A stretch of 64,000 bases of DNA from Sutcliffiella sp. FSL R7-0096 (GCF_038595065.1 NZ_CP152003.1:2460001-2524000), one strand, 5' to 3'. Positions 18,016 to 27,600 are shown, counted from the first letter of the stretch. Notes: generated from the letters alone by a model not told the origin. Program-made: numbers and translations.

Positions 18016-18219
18016 TTAATACGAAGATTCTTCGTTGTTTAGATTTAATTGCCAAATTACACCGAATTTATCGGTTACTCGACCATAAAGTTTAGCCCAA
18101 AAGGTCTCTTGAAGCTCCATGTCAACAGTTCCACCTTCTTTAAGTCTATTATAAACAGTGAAGCTCTCCACATACTCTTGGGCAACAACATCCACTTTTC
18201 CCGTTGAAGTGTCTCTCAG
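18016..18219 (-). pseudogene. C-terminal remnant of a PhnB-like VOC protein
   Basis: The frame reads VVAQEYVESFTVYNRLKEGG, then MELQETFWAKLYGRVTDKFG and IWQLNLNNEESSY-stop. FWG-like and G-x-x-x-D-x-F-G-V-x-W are the hallmark of PhnB/glyoxalase-fold (VOC) proteins. Two stop codons lie immediately upstream and the N-terminal half is missing, so it is a remnant. Confidence 0.6.
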
Positions 18220-18261
18220 AATCTAATGTTGAAATTAACGAGTCCTTTGGTTACAGGTTCT

Positions 18262-21200
18262 CTATTGAAGGCATTGATAAACCGCCATCATATCTTGTTT
18301 ATTTAACTCACGAATACGATTAAAGATTGGAATAGCTGCAACCGCATCGGTACATAAGTTTTCATCCACAACATCACTCACGGTTCCCGTTAACCAAGTT
18401 TTTACTTGTATGCCCTCAACAAGTTCATTAAGTCCATCATCATTGATGCCACTAGCATGACAACTCACACATGGGAGGCTTAATTTGAACACGCCATCAT
18501 GCAGATTATCTTCTGATAGCACTTTTTTCCCTTTACAAAATGGACATGGGAGGCTTTTTTTAATTTTGTTGATTTGAGTAACTAATTTTTTGTAACCAAA
18601 TGCTTCATAAACATAGGTTAGTTTTTTGTATTTTCCATTTGTGAAATACTTTTCTATGATCGTTTCTCTTGTTTCATTGATAGAAGGGAAATCACAGATC
18701 GTCACTTGGTTATTGGTGCTAATGGATTCGATATTGTCTTGTATTGTTTCCCAGAATGGCAAGGCATTTTGTAATACCATTTCATAGCCCGTAAAGCTTG
18801 CTTGTTCTAATTCAAACATTTTTAAGGAGACCTGTGTTGTTCTAGGGAGTAATGAGACATCTTCTGTTAATATCATCTCGCCACCTATAATCGATTTCAG
18901 TTGGACGAGTGCAGGTATATCGCCTACCATTTGCAATACTTGATTTATCGGCAAATTAATCACTTCTCGAATATCTTTATTTCCAAACTTAAGCGGTTTC
19001 TGGTGATTTAACACAGTACCCTCACAAATTGGACATGTAATCCTTTCTTTGGAAGTCTTCATTTGCTCTTTAATGATCGATTTTGAAATAACAATATATC
19101 CACCGATGATGGTATTGAATCCTACCCATGTTCTTCGTGCCTTACCTTTCTTATCATAAAATGACTTTTCAAAATAACCGTACCAGAAGGTATGCTTTTC
19201 TTCCTCGGACAAGTCATTATAGCTTTTCGTCAGGTCATGCCCGAGTTCATTTTTTATTTCTTCAAATAGAAATTCTATTTTTTCGTATTGGTAAAATTTT
19301 AATACTTTCATTATTTCTGGGTAGAATAAGCCATCCCAAAACGGAAGGTTTTTGTCTTGAATCACGAGATCTTTATCAAATATTTCAATCTCAAGTCGTC
19401 CTGAGCAGGATGGACAATGATTATCCTTTGAAAAGAAATCAAAGCTTCTAGTATCTTTATTCGTCGGATGCGATGCAATAATATGATTAATGACGCCACC
19501 AATTTCATAAAGGAAACTATATTGGCTATACAAATGTCTTTCAAGGTCAATGGCAATCACGGGTGCGATCTTGTTAGAATCGTATTCCCCATAAATCAAA
19601 CGGGCCATTGATGATAAGCTTTTTAAGATACCACCCTTATAAACATGTTCAGCACTTTTAAAATAGTCGATATGATGTTCTTTTAAAAACGTAATGCCAT
19701 TTTGAGTTTGGAGTGTTGACGAAATAGGCGATGGTAACAGGATATCTTCCCTATGTTTTGTTTCAAAATATTCACGGTGAGGAACAACATCTAGATGAGT
19801 GACAGGCTCATTCTTTCTCTTACCAAAATCAACGATAAAATCAGAAGATTCCATCATATAGCTATTATGTTCAATCATCAAGATAGACACAGTTTCATCT
19901 TGTAGAATATCCCTGATACTATCAATGAATTGATTTAATATATTTTGTGATAGACCTTTGGAAGGTTCGTCAAAAATGAATAGTGTGTGAGGTTTTCTAG
20001 TATTTGCAAACAGTTCCGAGACTAAATGGACACATTGAAATTCACCTGTAGATAGTGTTTGAGTTTTCCGATTTAACGTCAGATAACCTAGACCGAGCTT
20101 AAACAATAAGCTCAAACGTTTATGGGCAATATCTTCATTTGGAAGTTCATCAATAATATCTTCAATAGAGCGATCAAAAATATCTTCAATTTCTTGACTA
20201 TATTTTGTCATTTTCTTTTTAACATCAAGAAACGTCGCAACAGTTGACCTACTAGTAATAGATTGGTTACGATCTTGTCCTACCTTAACGAGTTTATCCT
20301 TTTTGTATTGTATCTGGAAACCTTTAGCAATACATTCATTGACAAGTGTAGATTTACCACATCCAGACTCTCCGGTAATTGTTACCAATCTATTTTTGGG
20401 TATATTAATTCCCTCCATTTGAATGTTCCGACAATATAAATCATGAAATTGGTAGTACGCTAATGGCTCTTCCTCATTTTTTTCTATGTAAACGGCTTTA
20501 GGGCGAGGTGATTCATCTACGATTTTACCACCATATTTACCACTACCAGGTCCAAAAAATACGTGGGTCTCTGTTGTATCGAGCACTGTATCAGAATGGT
20601 CAATTAGCCAAATTTGATTCTTATAGCCTAATTGTTCAATTTGTTCTAAAATTTTCAGTAATGTGTCGTGATCAATACCAACTGAAATTTCATCAATGAT
20701 AATGACCGTATTTTCACTTACAGCCATGAATTCCGCTAAGTAAAGTCGAGTTAATTCTCCCCCTGACAAGGAACCCATAATTCTATTTAAGGTTAAGTAA
20801 CCTATATTCATATTGATAATGTTTTTAAGTAGATGTTGTTTTTCTTCACTAATATTTAAATCTACTGAAAGGGAGAGTATCGTTTCCATACTTAAGTTGT
20901 TGATATCTGATATACTATGCGGTTTTCCAAGCAAATCGATAGTATACTGCTCCACTTCCTCGTTATAACGCTTTCCATTACACTGAGTACACTCGACATT
21001 TTTATTCGTACCACGGCCTTTACACTTGGGACACCAGCCTAATTCATTATTAAAGGAAAAGACCTCTGGAGAAAGATTAAATTTTTCAGCGAGTCTTACG
21101 CGTATTTCTGTAAACACGCCAGTATGCGTACCAATGGTAGAGCGTGGATTAGAAGAAATAGATGATCTCCCAAGGAAAAGTACTAAAGGCATTTCTTCCA

Positions 21201-21423
21201 TTTTAATCGCACTGAAATTGGTTTCCATTAAATCTTGAAATAAATACTGATATTCCGCTTTTGGTAATAAGGAAACGAGACGTTTCTTAGACTCTTCACC
21301 AATGGTTTTACAAAAAGTGGTTTTACCAGATCCTGATAAGCCCGCAATGCCTAACGATTGATCCGATGGAAGCGCTGCATCTAATATGTTAATATTGTTC
21401 GCAATTAATTGATTAATTTTCAT
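18262..21423 (-). CDS. UvrA-like ABC ATPase with zinc-knuckle-rich C-terminal extension
   Basis: 1053 residues. NBD1: P-loop GLSGSGKT (28-35), zinc module C131-x2-C134 / C145-x2-C148 (CPKCKGRG...CTQCNGKR), signature SLSGGELTRL (218-227), Walker B IIIDE (241-245). NBD2: P-loop GESGCGKS (351-358), a degenerate signature LSTGE (457-461), Walker B FIFDEPSKG. Residues about 550-1053 are unusual: three more CxxC knuckles (CPSCSG, CPICEG, CPFCKG...CVSCHASG) in sequence not typical of UvrA. Compared with housekeeping UvrA it lacks the UvrB-binding insertion and has this extra half. It resembles UvrA paralogues associated with drug tolerance or mobile regions, but no function is assigned. It stands alone in the array. 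Confidence 0.75.
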   Translation of the reverse strand: MKINQLIANNINILDAALPSDQSLGIAGLSGSGKTTFCKTIGEESKKRLVSLLPKAEYQYLFQDLMETNFSAIKMEEMPLVLFLGRSSISSNPRSTIGTHTGVFTEIRVRLAEKFNLSPEVFSFNNELGWCPKCKGRGTNKNVECTQCNGKRYNEEVEQYTIDLLGKPHSISDINNLSMETILSLSVDLNISEEKQHLLKNIINMNIGYLTLNRIMGSLSGGELTRLYLAEFMAVSENTVIIIDEISVGIDHDTLLKILEQIEQLGYKNQIWLIDHSDTVLDTTETHVFFGPGSGKYGGKIVDESPRPKAVYIEKNEEEPLAYYQFHDLYCRNIQMEGINIPKNRLVTITGESGCGKSTLVNECIAKGFQIQYKKDKLVKVGQDRNQSITSRSTVATFLDVKKKMTKYSQEIEDIFDRSIEDIIDELPNEDIAHKRLSLLFKLGLGYLTLNRKTQTLSTGEFQCVHLVSELFANTRKPHTLFIFDEPSKGLSQNILNQFIDSIRDILQDETVSILMIEHNSYMMESSDFIVDFGKRKNEPVTHLDVVPHREYFETKHREDILLPSPISSTLQTQNGITFLKEHHIDYFKSAEHVYKGGILKSLSSMARLIYGEYDSNKIAPVIAIDLERHLYSQYSFLYEIGGVINHIIASHPTNKDTRSFDFFSKDNHCPSCSGRLEIEIFDKDLVIQDKNLPFWDGLFYPEIMKVLKFYQYEKIEFLFEEIKNELGHDLTKSYNDLSEEEKHTFWYGYFEKSFYDKKGKARRTWVGFNTIIGGYIVISKSIIKEQMKTSKERITCPICEGTVLNHQKPLKFGNKDIREVINLPINQVLQMVGDIPALVQLKSIIGGEMILTEDVSLLPRTTQVSLKMFELEQASFTGYEMVLQNALPFWETIQDNIESISTNNQVTICDFPSINETRETIIEKYFTNGKYKKLTYVYEAFGYKKLVTQINKIKKSLPCPFCKGKKVLSEDNLHDGVFKLSLPCVSCHASGINDDGLNELVEGIQVKTWLTGTVSDVVDENLCTDAVAAIPIFNRIRELNKQDMMAVYQCLQ

Positions 21424-21540
21424 TGTTTTCTATTCACCCTTTTCTAACTTAGTATTGCCATTATCGGTAAGCATCCAATTGATTAGGTTGTATGTTTGAT
21501 CAATCGACAAACGTATTCCCAACCTTTTATCAGATAAAAA

Positions 21541-21568
21541 AGACGCTTTCCCTGTTCCGAAAAAGCGT
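21541..21568 (-). terminator. Hairpin with T-run (variant of the dispersed repeat)
   Basis: On the minus strand ACGCTTTTT / AAAGCGT around CGGAACAGGG, followed by CTTTTTTATC. It reads like a diverged repeat copy and would terminate transcription 3' of the VOC remnant at 21648. Confidence 0.6.
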
Positions 21569-21647
21569 AAGATGATGGCGGTTTCAACTCATTAAGTATT
21601 TTACTCTAAAATGGTATATTTTAACTATTTTATGCTACATTTACCTC

Positions 21648-21776
21648 TTATTTGTCCATAAGCGGGATTCCACGATGTTTCGGAAGTGGCATGATAACGT
21701 CGCATCCTTTTTGCAGTTTTTCAAATACTTCTTTTGATTTATCCACATCACTTAGAGTGATAAAGAGGTTAACCAG
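21648..21776 (-). pseudogene. Internal/C-terminal fragment of a VOC protein
   Basis: LVNLFITLSDVDKSKEVFEK followed by LQKGCDVIMPLPKHRGIPLM and a stop. The first part is the PhnB-type 'FI...DVD.A..VFEKL' segment. The beginning is lost. The rest of the 21424-22111 gap shows no intact gene. Confidence 0.5.
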
Positions 21777-22111
21777 CGATCAATCGGTATGTACCTTCGT
21801 TAATATACTACATATTACAAATGGAGGAAAGTATCACATTAGAATAGCTTGCTCTTGAATACATTAATCAACCTTAAATAGGTTGGCTCTCACAGCTAGT
21901 TCCAATAAAGCTAAGTTCTTGTTAATATAACTTAATAGTCCCAAAGATTGCTACAAAGCGAAGTAAAATGGAATAGCCGTAACATGCATGACCATTAAGA
22001 TGCCATACACCACTTAAGCCAAATAAGCTCCCGTTAGAATTAGAAAGTATTTGCAAAATGGAACTGGCTTACCCAGCTCCAGTCCGTATCTTATTAAAAT
22101 CTTCTACTAAT

Positions 22112-22528
22112 TTACTTTTTAGATTGAATCCACCATAAATTACTAAATGGGTCTACGAAACCAGCCATGTAGCCACCTTCTTCATTTTCCGTGACTTCCA
22201 TAAGGGATGTTGCCCTTGCTTTAATTGCTTTCTCATAAGTGTCCACAACATTTTCAACATAAATATACATTTGTATAGGAACTAAACCATCATTCTTTAT
22301 ATCTCCACATACTCCTGGACCACAACTGCCATCATAAGATGTATCTGCAAAATAAACAGTACTTTCACCGATTTTCATTTCTGCATGGACTACACCCTCT
22401 GTGTCTCCTAACCTGTTAACACTTATTACTTCCGATTGGAAAACCTCCCCAGTAAATTCAATAAATTGTGTTGCATTTAGTACCATAAAATAAGGTACGA
22501 TTGTTTGATTCACTTGCTGGTTTTTCAT
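22112..22528 (-). CDS. VOC (glyoxalase/bleomycin-resistance-like) protein
   Basis: 138 residues with a VOC fold: TIVPYFMVLNATQFIEFTGE at the start, HAEMKIGESTVYFADT in the middle and GGYMAGFVDPFSNLWWIQS at the end. The DPFSNLWWI tail is the usual second metal-ligand region. Substrate unknown. Divergent from the tandem-MerR gene, with 164 bp between the starts, which makes it a candidate target of that regulator. Confidence 0.82.
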   Translation of the reverse strand: MKNQQVNQTIVPYFMVLNATQFIEFTGEVFQSEVISVNRLGDTEGVVHAEMKIGESTVYFADTSYDGSCGPGVCGDIKNDGLVPIQMYIYVENVVDTYEKAIKARATSLMEVTENEEGGYMAGFVDPFSNLWWIQSKK

Positions 22529-22692
22529 AAATATTCACTCCTTTAGAATTAATTTTAACCTTACATTTCTATAGTATAATATTAATGCAAATGCTAATGT
22601 TTATTATATTTTTCTTGGAAAAATAGTTATTGTATAATTAAAACCCGTCATGTGCTTTAACTTTAAATTGTAAGTTTTGAAAGGGGATTTTT

Positions 22693-23397
22693 ATGAAAGG
22701 TATTGAAATAGCTAAGAAATTGGATATAAGCACCAGTGCATTAAGGCATTATGAATCATGGGGACTGATTCCTGCAGTTGAGAGAGCAGAAAATGGATAC
22801 CGTATTTATTCGAACGAGCATGAGTTGTATTTTAAATGTATTCGTTCTTTATTACCTGGCTTTGGGATGGACTTAATTAAAAAAGTAATGCCCCTTATCA
22901 AAAATGGGGAAATTGTAAAGGCGTTATGGGTAATTAATAAAGCACAAGTTGAACTTTATAAGGAAAAGGAAACTGTACAAAGAACAGTTGAAATTCTAGA
23001 TTTGAAAAAGTTAACAGAAATTCCTAATTACCGTAATACAAAGTATTTTACTATTGGAGAAGTTGCAAGAGAAACGAATGTATCTGCATCAGCTATTCGG
23101 CATTGGGAAAAAGAAGGATTAATTAATCCTGAACGGCACCAAGAGAGTGGATTTCGAATATATAGTCCTTCTGATATTCGGAGAGTTCTAATCATCCGAA
23201 CTGTTCAAAGAGTTGTTTACTCTTTGGATATTGTTCGTGAAGTATTATCAGACCATGAAAAAAACAACGTTGGTCAGGCTAAGAAAATGGCTTTAAAATC
23301 ATTAGAATACATTGATTATGCACTTACAGAACAAGTGCGAGGCATAGCATCTATACAATACCTTTTGGATGCTGTCAACAAGGAAAAGAAAGAGTAG
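22693..23397 (+). CDS. Tandem MerR-family regulator
   Basis: 234 residues with two MerR winged-helix domains: residues 1-40 (IEIAKKLDISTSALRHYESW, GYRIYS) and about 117-160 (YFTIGEVARETNVSASAIRH, GFRIYS), each followed by a helical stretch. Ordinary MerR proteins have one such domain and dimerise; here a single chain may bind a whole operator. There is no obvious effector-binding domain. Starts with AAAGGGG and faces the VOC gene. Confidence 0.82.
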   Translation: MKGIEIAKKLDISTSALRHYESWGLIPAVERAENGYRIYSNEHELYFKCIRSLLPGFGMDLIKKVMPLIKNGEIVKALWVINKAQVELYKEKETVQRTVEILDLKKLTEIPNYRNTKYFTIGEVARETNVSASAIRHWEKEGLINPERHQESGFRIYSPSDIRRVLIIRTVQRVVYSLDIVREVLSDHEKNNVGQAKKMALKSLEYIDYALTEQVRGIASIQYLLDAVNKEKKE

Positions 23398-23455
23398 AAA
23401 ATAAATTAGGTATCGTAATTGGAATTAAACTTAAAACAATCCTCCAACAGTGAAA

Positions 23456-23481
23456 GAGCGTATCTCATTGTAGATACGCTC
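23456..23481 (+). terminator. Terminator-like hairpin after merR, first copy
   Basis: GAGCGTATCT / AGATACGCTC with loop CATTGT, 60 bases after the MerR stop. The same hairpin recurs at 23689-23714, on the other side of a GC-rich repeat. Confidence 0.6.
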
Positions 23482-23518
23482 AGTGTGTAGACAAAGCTTA
23501 AAATAATGAAATATTCTA

Positions 23519-23644
23519 GTTGATCGCAGTGGAAGGAGCGAAGACTCCTGCGGGAGGAAAGGACATGGAAGACCCCGCAGGGCGTAGCCCGAGGAGGCTT
23601 CCGGACTGCCCGCGGAAAGCGAAGCTCCTGGAACGAAGATCAAC
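23519..23644. repeat. GC-rich palindromic repeat widespread in Bacillaceae
   Basis: About 125 bp with inverted ends GTTGATC / GATCAAC, containing GGAGCGAAGACTCCTGCGGG and GACCCCGCAGGGCG, then CGCGGAAAGCGAAGCTCCTG. I recall this sequence as an intergenic repeat in many Bacillus genomes. It has no coding content and its GC is far above that of the surroundings. Confidence 0.75.
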
Positions 23645-23688
23645 TCTTCCAACAGATAACCTAATTAGTTTATAGTTTGTCAACAGTC

Positions 23689-23714
23689 TGAGCGTATCTC
23701 ATTGTAGATACGCT
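23689..23714 (+). terminator. Terminator-like hairpin after merR, second copy
   Basis: Direct repeat of the 23456-23481 hairpin (24 identical bases, AGCGTATCTCATTGTAGATA plus CGCT), here followed by TCCCTTT. The two copies flank the GC-rich repeat. Confidence 0.6.
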
Positions 23715-23846
23715 TCCCTTTAAGTACATTATTACATTAAGCCAATTAATATAAAGGGATTACCCCTGGTAAAGAAATCCTTGTTGCTAATTTATTACAA
23801 TGCTTTAATTTAAGGTTATTTACAAGGAACTAATATAAAAAATATA

Positions 23847-24965
23847 TTAATTAATAATTCCCCGTTCAATTATTTTCACTTTAATATTGGGCTTTATTGA
23901 AATTGTAGGATACGTTTCTTTCCATTTTTTATTTTCCCAATAAATATTATGCATTGCAAAAACTCTCCTACCAATACCAAAACCATCGCAGTTAGCTTCA
24001 AGTAGTTTTTTTATAACTGTTTCACTTTCGGCTTGTAATTTTTCTGTTAAAACTTTATCAATCATGAAAACCTCATTTTTTTGTTGCAAGTTATCATGAG
24101 GATACTCAATAATATCTACATAAAGATTTAAATCAATTTCTACATCAATGCTCCCATTCTTTGGCGCTACTTTTAATTTTCTATCCAATTTCCTAACTTC
24201 GATGGTTACAATATTATCGAATGGCTTACTATTATAATTCTCATCGCCAATTGTGAGTGTCATTTTTGCGGATTTACCCTTTTGGTCTGCTAATAGCAAA
24301 AATAACATAGATTCTTGAGAATTTAATTTACCACTGAGTTTTCTTTCATTAAACAACGCTGTGCCAGAAACACTAATCTCTTGACTTGTTTTGTCTAATT
24401 TTAAATAAGGTATAATAAAATCTTGTCCTTCATCAAACATAATCGGAGTTATATACTCTATAGATTGAACAGGGACATATGAATGTTCCTCTGCATTTTT
24501 AAGTAATTCAGTAATATAAATACTAATTCTTGGTTTATTCCCAGGATATAACATTATGTAATCCTTTGCGCTACCTTCTACAATTGCAATTTTTGCGTTT
24601 AAAGCACTAAATGGATCCCGATACATACTATCTAGGAACGGATAAACATCCGTTTCAGCAGCTGTTTCACCCATTAGAAACACTTTTAATTTTGAAATAT
24701 CAATTTGCCCTGGAATTGATTTGTCTAATGCTAATATAGAATCCCTAAAAGACTTACCAACAGCTATTGAATTTAAACGATTTTCGGTTGTTTCTTGGCT
24801 TGGTAATAATGGCGCAGATACAGATGTTTGGACTAGTCCTCCTTCTTGATAATCTACACCTACAAGCATTAGTAAAGTTGCTTCTTTTAAAAGCCTATCA
24901 TCCCAGCAACCAGTCCCTAATACCAAAACTAAAAAGATTATAAGGGTCTTATGGAATCGTTTCAT
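23847..24965 (-). CDS. Spore germination receptor subunit C (Ger(x)C family lipoprotein)
   Basis: About 372 residues starting MKRFHKTLIIFLVLVLGTGC, a lipoprotein signal with lipobox LGTGC, then WDDRLLKEATLLMLVGVDYQ as in GerAC/GerBC/GerKC. The tail ends in the family's long strand-helix domain. It is anchored to the outer face of the spore inner membrane. The ATG at 24965 follows GGGGAAAGG; the upstream GTG is inside that spacer. It overlaps subunit B and closes the A-B-C operon. Confidence 0.9.
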   Translation of the reverse strand: MKRFHKTLIIFLVLVLGTGCWDDRLLKEATLLMLVGVDYQEGGLVQTSVSAPLLPSQETTENRLNSIAVGKSFRDSILALDKSIPGQIDISKLKVFLMGETAAETDVYPFLDSMYRDPFSALNAKIAIVEGSAKDYIMLYPGNKPRISIYITELLKNAEEHSYVPVQSIEYITPIMFDEGQDFIIPYLKLDKTSQEISVSGTALFNERKLSGKLNSQESMLFLLLADQKGKSAKMTLTIGDENYNSKPFDNIVTIEVRKLDRKLKVAPKNGSIDVEIDLNLYVDIIEYPHDNLQQKNEVFMIDKVLTEKLQAESETVIKKLLEANCDGFGIGRRVFAMHNIYWENKKWKETYPTISIKPNIKVKIIERGIIN

Positions 24966-26070
24966 TATTTTCACCTTTCCCCTTAAACAAATAAGAAAGT
25001 AATAGTAATAAAATAGGTAGGAATAAAAGGAAACCGAACGTCACATAATTGATAACTCTGCCAATATCATCAATTAATAGATATTGCTCTCTAGGTATGA
25101 ATGTAAGTGGATACGATATTAACGCTACAACTAAAACAATTGCCTTAAAATTTAATGTTTTAAAAGTGAATTTCACACCATAACTAGCCATATATAGATA
25201 AGATGAAGCTGTAGTGATTACTAATAAAACCCAAAATGTAACAAAAATCAAGTCAACTCTCTCTAATAGGGGTGAGGTGAAGCCTTTGGTCATATAAAGG
25301 ACTGGTTGAGGTATTGTTTTTATTTCATCAGGACTAAAATAAATAGAGCAAGTAAAAACAGTAAAAGAGTAAAGAAAAGTCACAAAGATATTTGCAATAC
25401 TTGACATGAAATATGCTTTTCTAGGTGCAATCTTGGTGTGTGCGTAGCCAACCATGATCACTTCTAAACCAAGCATTGCTATAATACAGTCTTTAGAAGC
25501 AATAAGGATATTTTTGATTCCGTTATAACCTATTGGCAAAATGTATAATATGTTTACTTTTTTGTAGGAGATAGCTACTGAGATAATAATTAATACAATA
25601 ATAAACGCTGTTAAAACATTAAACCTAGCAATGGGTTGGAGTCCAGCTTTAACCAAGTAAATGATTGGTACTAATAATGTTATAACTATCATCCAATGCG
25701 GGGTATAAATGAGAATCCAAGTTTTGATTATCTCACTATATAAAACCAATATGAACGAAAAGATTGTAATAAAAAATAAGATGTATAACGAGTTAAAAAT
25801 AAATCCAAGTTTCTTCCCAAATAATAACATCTGCATGCTATAGATGGTCTCCATCTTATCCTTGTTTTTTAGCAACATCCAAATGACTGTTATTATTATC
25901 TGAATACCTATACCAGCAACTATGACAGATATCCATCCATCCCACTTTGCATTTTTTGAAACTGTATATGGTAGAGATAAGACACTGACTCCTATTTGAG
26001 TTTGAATTATTAGTACAAAAAGTTGCCACTGTGAAATTTCATTTTTGTTTGTAATCACTTTTTTGCACAC
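24949..26070 (-). CDS. Spore germination receptor subunit B (GerAB/YndE family)
   Basis: 373 residues with ten predicted membrane helices and the family's N-terminal SQWQLFVLIIQTQIGVSVLSLPYTVSK. GerB-type subunits are APC-superfamily transporter-like proteins that bind the germinant. Starts with GTG 3 bp after the A gene; overlaps the C gene by 17-26 bp. Confidence 0.9.
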   Translation of the reverse strand: MCKKVITNKNEISQWQLFVLIIQTQIGVSVLSLPYTVSKNAKWDGWISVIVAGIGIQIIITVIWMLLKNKDKMETIYSMQMLLFGKKLGFIFNSLYILFFITIFSFILVLYSEIIKTWILIYTPHWMIVITLLVPIIYLVKAGLQPIARFNVLTAFIIVLIIISVAISYKKVNILYILPIGYNGIKNILIASKDCIIAMLGLEVIMVGYAHTKIAPRKAYFMSSIANIFVTFLYSFTVFTCSIYFSPDEIKTIPQPVLYMTKGFTSPLLERVDLIFVTFWVLLVITTASSYLYMASYGVKFTFKTLNFKAIVLVVALISYPLTFIPREQYLLIDDIGRVINYVTFGFLLFLPILLLLLSYLFKGKGENNETIP

Positions 26071-26073
26071 TCT

Positions 26074-27543
26074 CTATTCAGGCTTCTTATTAGTTAACTT
26101 TTCATTTATTATCCAGCTAGGTAGCCTAACTATGCTATCCCTAAATTCTTTTGGATCAAAAGGTGATAAGGGTGATAGATAGGGCTTGCCATACGACTCT
26201 AATTGACAGAGGTGTATTATTATGATGGAAAATCCAATGATAATGCCTATAAATCCAAAATAAGCTGCAGCTATCATTAATGGAAACCTCATTATTCTTT
26301 TAGACATACTCAATTCATATGTTGGCACCACAAATGAAGCAACTGCTGTGAGAGCTACCACAATTATCATCAAAGTAGAAACTAAACCTGCATTTACAAC
26401 CGCATCGCCAATTACTAACCCCCCAACAATACCTATTGTAGGGCCTAGAGGATTGGGTAACCTTATTCCTGCCTCTCTTATTAATTCTATTGTGATTTCT
26501 AATATTATTGCTTCAACGATTGGTGGATACGGAATTTCTTGAACAGAATCTTTAAAGGCTAATGCTAAATCCCCAGGGATGACCTCATAATGAAATGCAA
26601 TAAGCGCAATATATAAAGGAGGGAGGCTTAGTGCAATGATAAAACTCAATAATCGGAGTATACGAAAAAAGCTTCCTATTAACCACCTGCTTTGGTAATC
26701 GTCTGGAGACTGATAGAATGTGAAAAATGTCACTGGCAAAATATAAGCCGTTGGGCTTCCATCAATAAGTAAGGTAATTCTTCCTTCAAGTAAATTGTTG
26801 ACTGCCCTATCTACTCTTTCGGTATTCAATACTTGAGGAAAAGGCGAGAAAGTATTATTTTCTAACAATTCTTCATTAAAATAAGTGTAATTGATATTGT
26901 CTGTATTTATAATCGATAATTTCCTACTTAGTTTTTCAACTATATCCTTATCTGCTAGTTCTTCGATATAAAGTATAGCTATGCGATCACTAGAAATTTT
27001 CTTAGCGCTTTTTATGTATTTTACTACCAAACCAGGGTGATGAACATTGGACCTTATTAAGTTGATATTCGAAGACATTCTTTCAATAAGTCCAATATGG
27101 GAACCTCTAATAACCTGTTCGTTTATTGGTTCAGAAATTTCTCTTTTCATCACGTTTTCTACGTGAATAGCGATAATAACCGGTTTGTTTTCTTGGATAA
27201 TTAAACAATTACCTTGTGTTAAATATTCAATAGCTTCATTAATATCATTTATATTTACAGTCTTATGCAACGATATACTTTCAACAAATTCAACAGATTG
27301 ATGGTGAGTTAAAGGAGATAGAATATACTTTTCCAAGTCACTATAGTCTACCTTTGATTCAAAATAAACTAGAGTGATTTCTTCATTAAACGTCTTTATA
27401 ATTAAGTCATCCGTATCATAGGTAAGTTTTTTTAGTAAGGCAATATTAAGTGACATATCTAAATCTACTGTCAGTCCTTGTAGATTATTATTCTTTTGAC
27501 TGTGTTGTTTTTTTATGGAGAACCTCTTTAAATCCATATTCAT
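26074..27543 (-). CDS. Spore germination receptor subunit A (GerA/YndD family)
   Basis: 489 residues: an N-terminal soluble half of about 230 residues, then the GerA core with LLIDGSPTAYILPVTFFTFY, YQSPDDYQSRWLIGSFFRIL and the late EAGIRLPNPLGPTIGIVGGL. The C-terminal half has four to five membrane helices. With the next two genes it makes a complete germinant receptor. Preceded by a sigma-G-type promoter. Confidence 0.93.
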   Translation of the reverse strand: MNMDLKRFSIKKQHSQKNNNLQGLTVDLDMSLNIALLKKLTYDTDDLIIKTFNEEITLVYFESKVDYSDLEKYILSPLTHHQSVEFVESISLHKTVNINDINEAIEYLTQGNCLIIQENKPVIIAIHVENVMKREISEPINEQVIRGSHIGLIERMSSNINLIRSNVHHPGLVVKYIKSAKKISSDRIAILYIEELADKDIVEKLSRKLSIINTDNINYTYFNEELLENNTFSPFPQVLNTERVDRAVNNLLEGRITLLIDGSPTAYILPVTFFTFYQSPDDYQSRWLIGSFFRILRLLSFIIALSLPPLYIALIAFHYEVIPGDLALAFKDSVQEIPYPPIVEAIILEITIELIREAGIRLPNPLGPTIGIVGGLVIGDAVVNAGLVSTLMIIVVALTAVASFVVPTYELSMSKRIMRFPLMIAAAYFGFIGIIIGFSIIIIHLCQLESYGKPYLSPLSPFDPKEFRDSIVRLPSWIINEKLTNKKPE

Positions 27544-27570
27544 CCTGCTTCCTAGAGGGTTATTCGAGGT

Positions 27571-27600
27571 TATTATGTACTTTATTCAAATTTATATTCG
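27571..27600 (-). promoter_or_regulatory. Sigma-G-type promoter of the germination operon
   Basis: On the minus strand CGAATA (27600-27595), 17-bp spacer, CATAATA (27577-27571). This fits the forespore sigma-G pattern TGAATA-17/18-CATACTA, expected for germinant receptor operons. It lies 28 bp upstream of the GerA start. Confidence 0.65.

Noticed and set aside
23431-23652. 73-codon minus-strand ORF
   Set aside because: Lies across the GC-rich repeat and its flanking hairpins; not a gene.
23847-27543. Germination operon as a cassette
   Set aside because: A three-gene operon with its own sigma-G promoter and no complete repeat on its 3' side; more likely a core or separately acquired operon.
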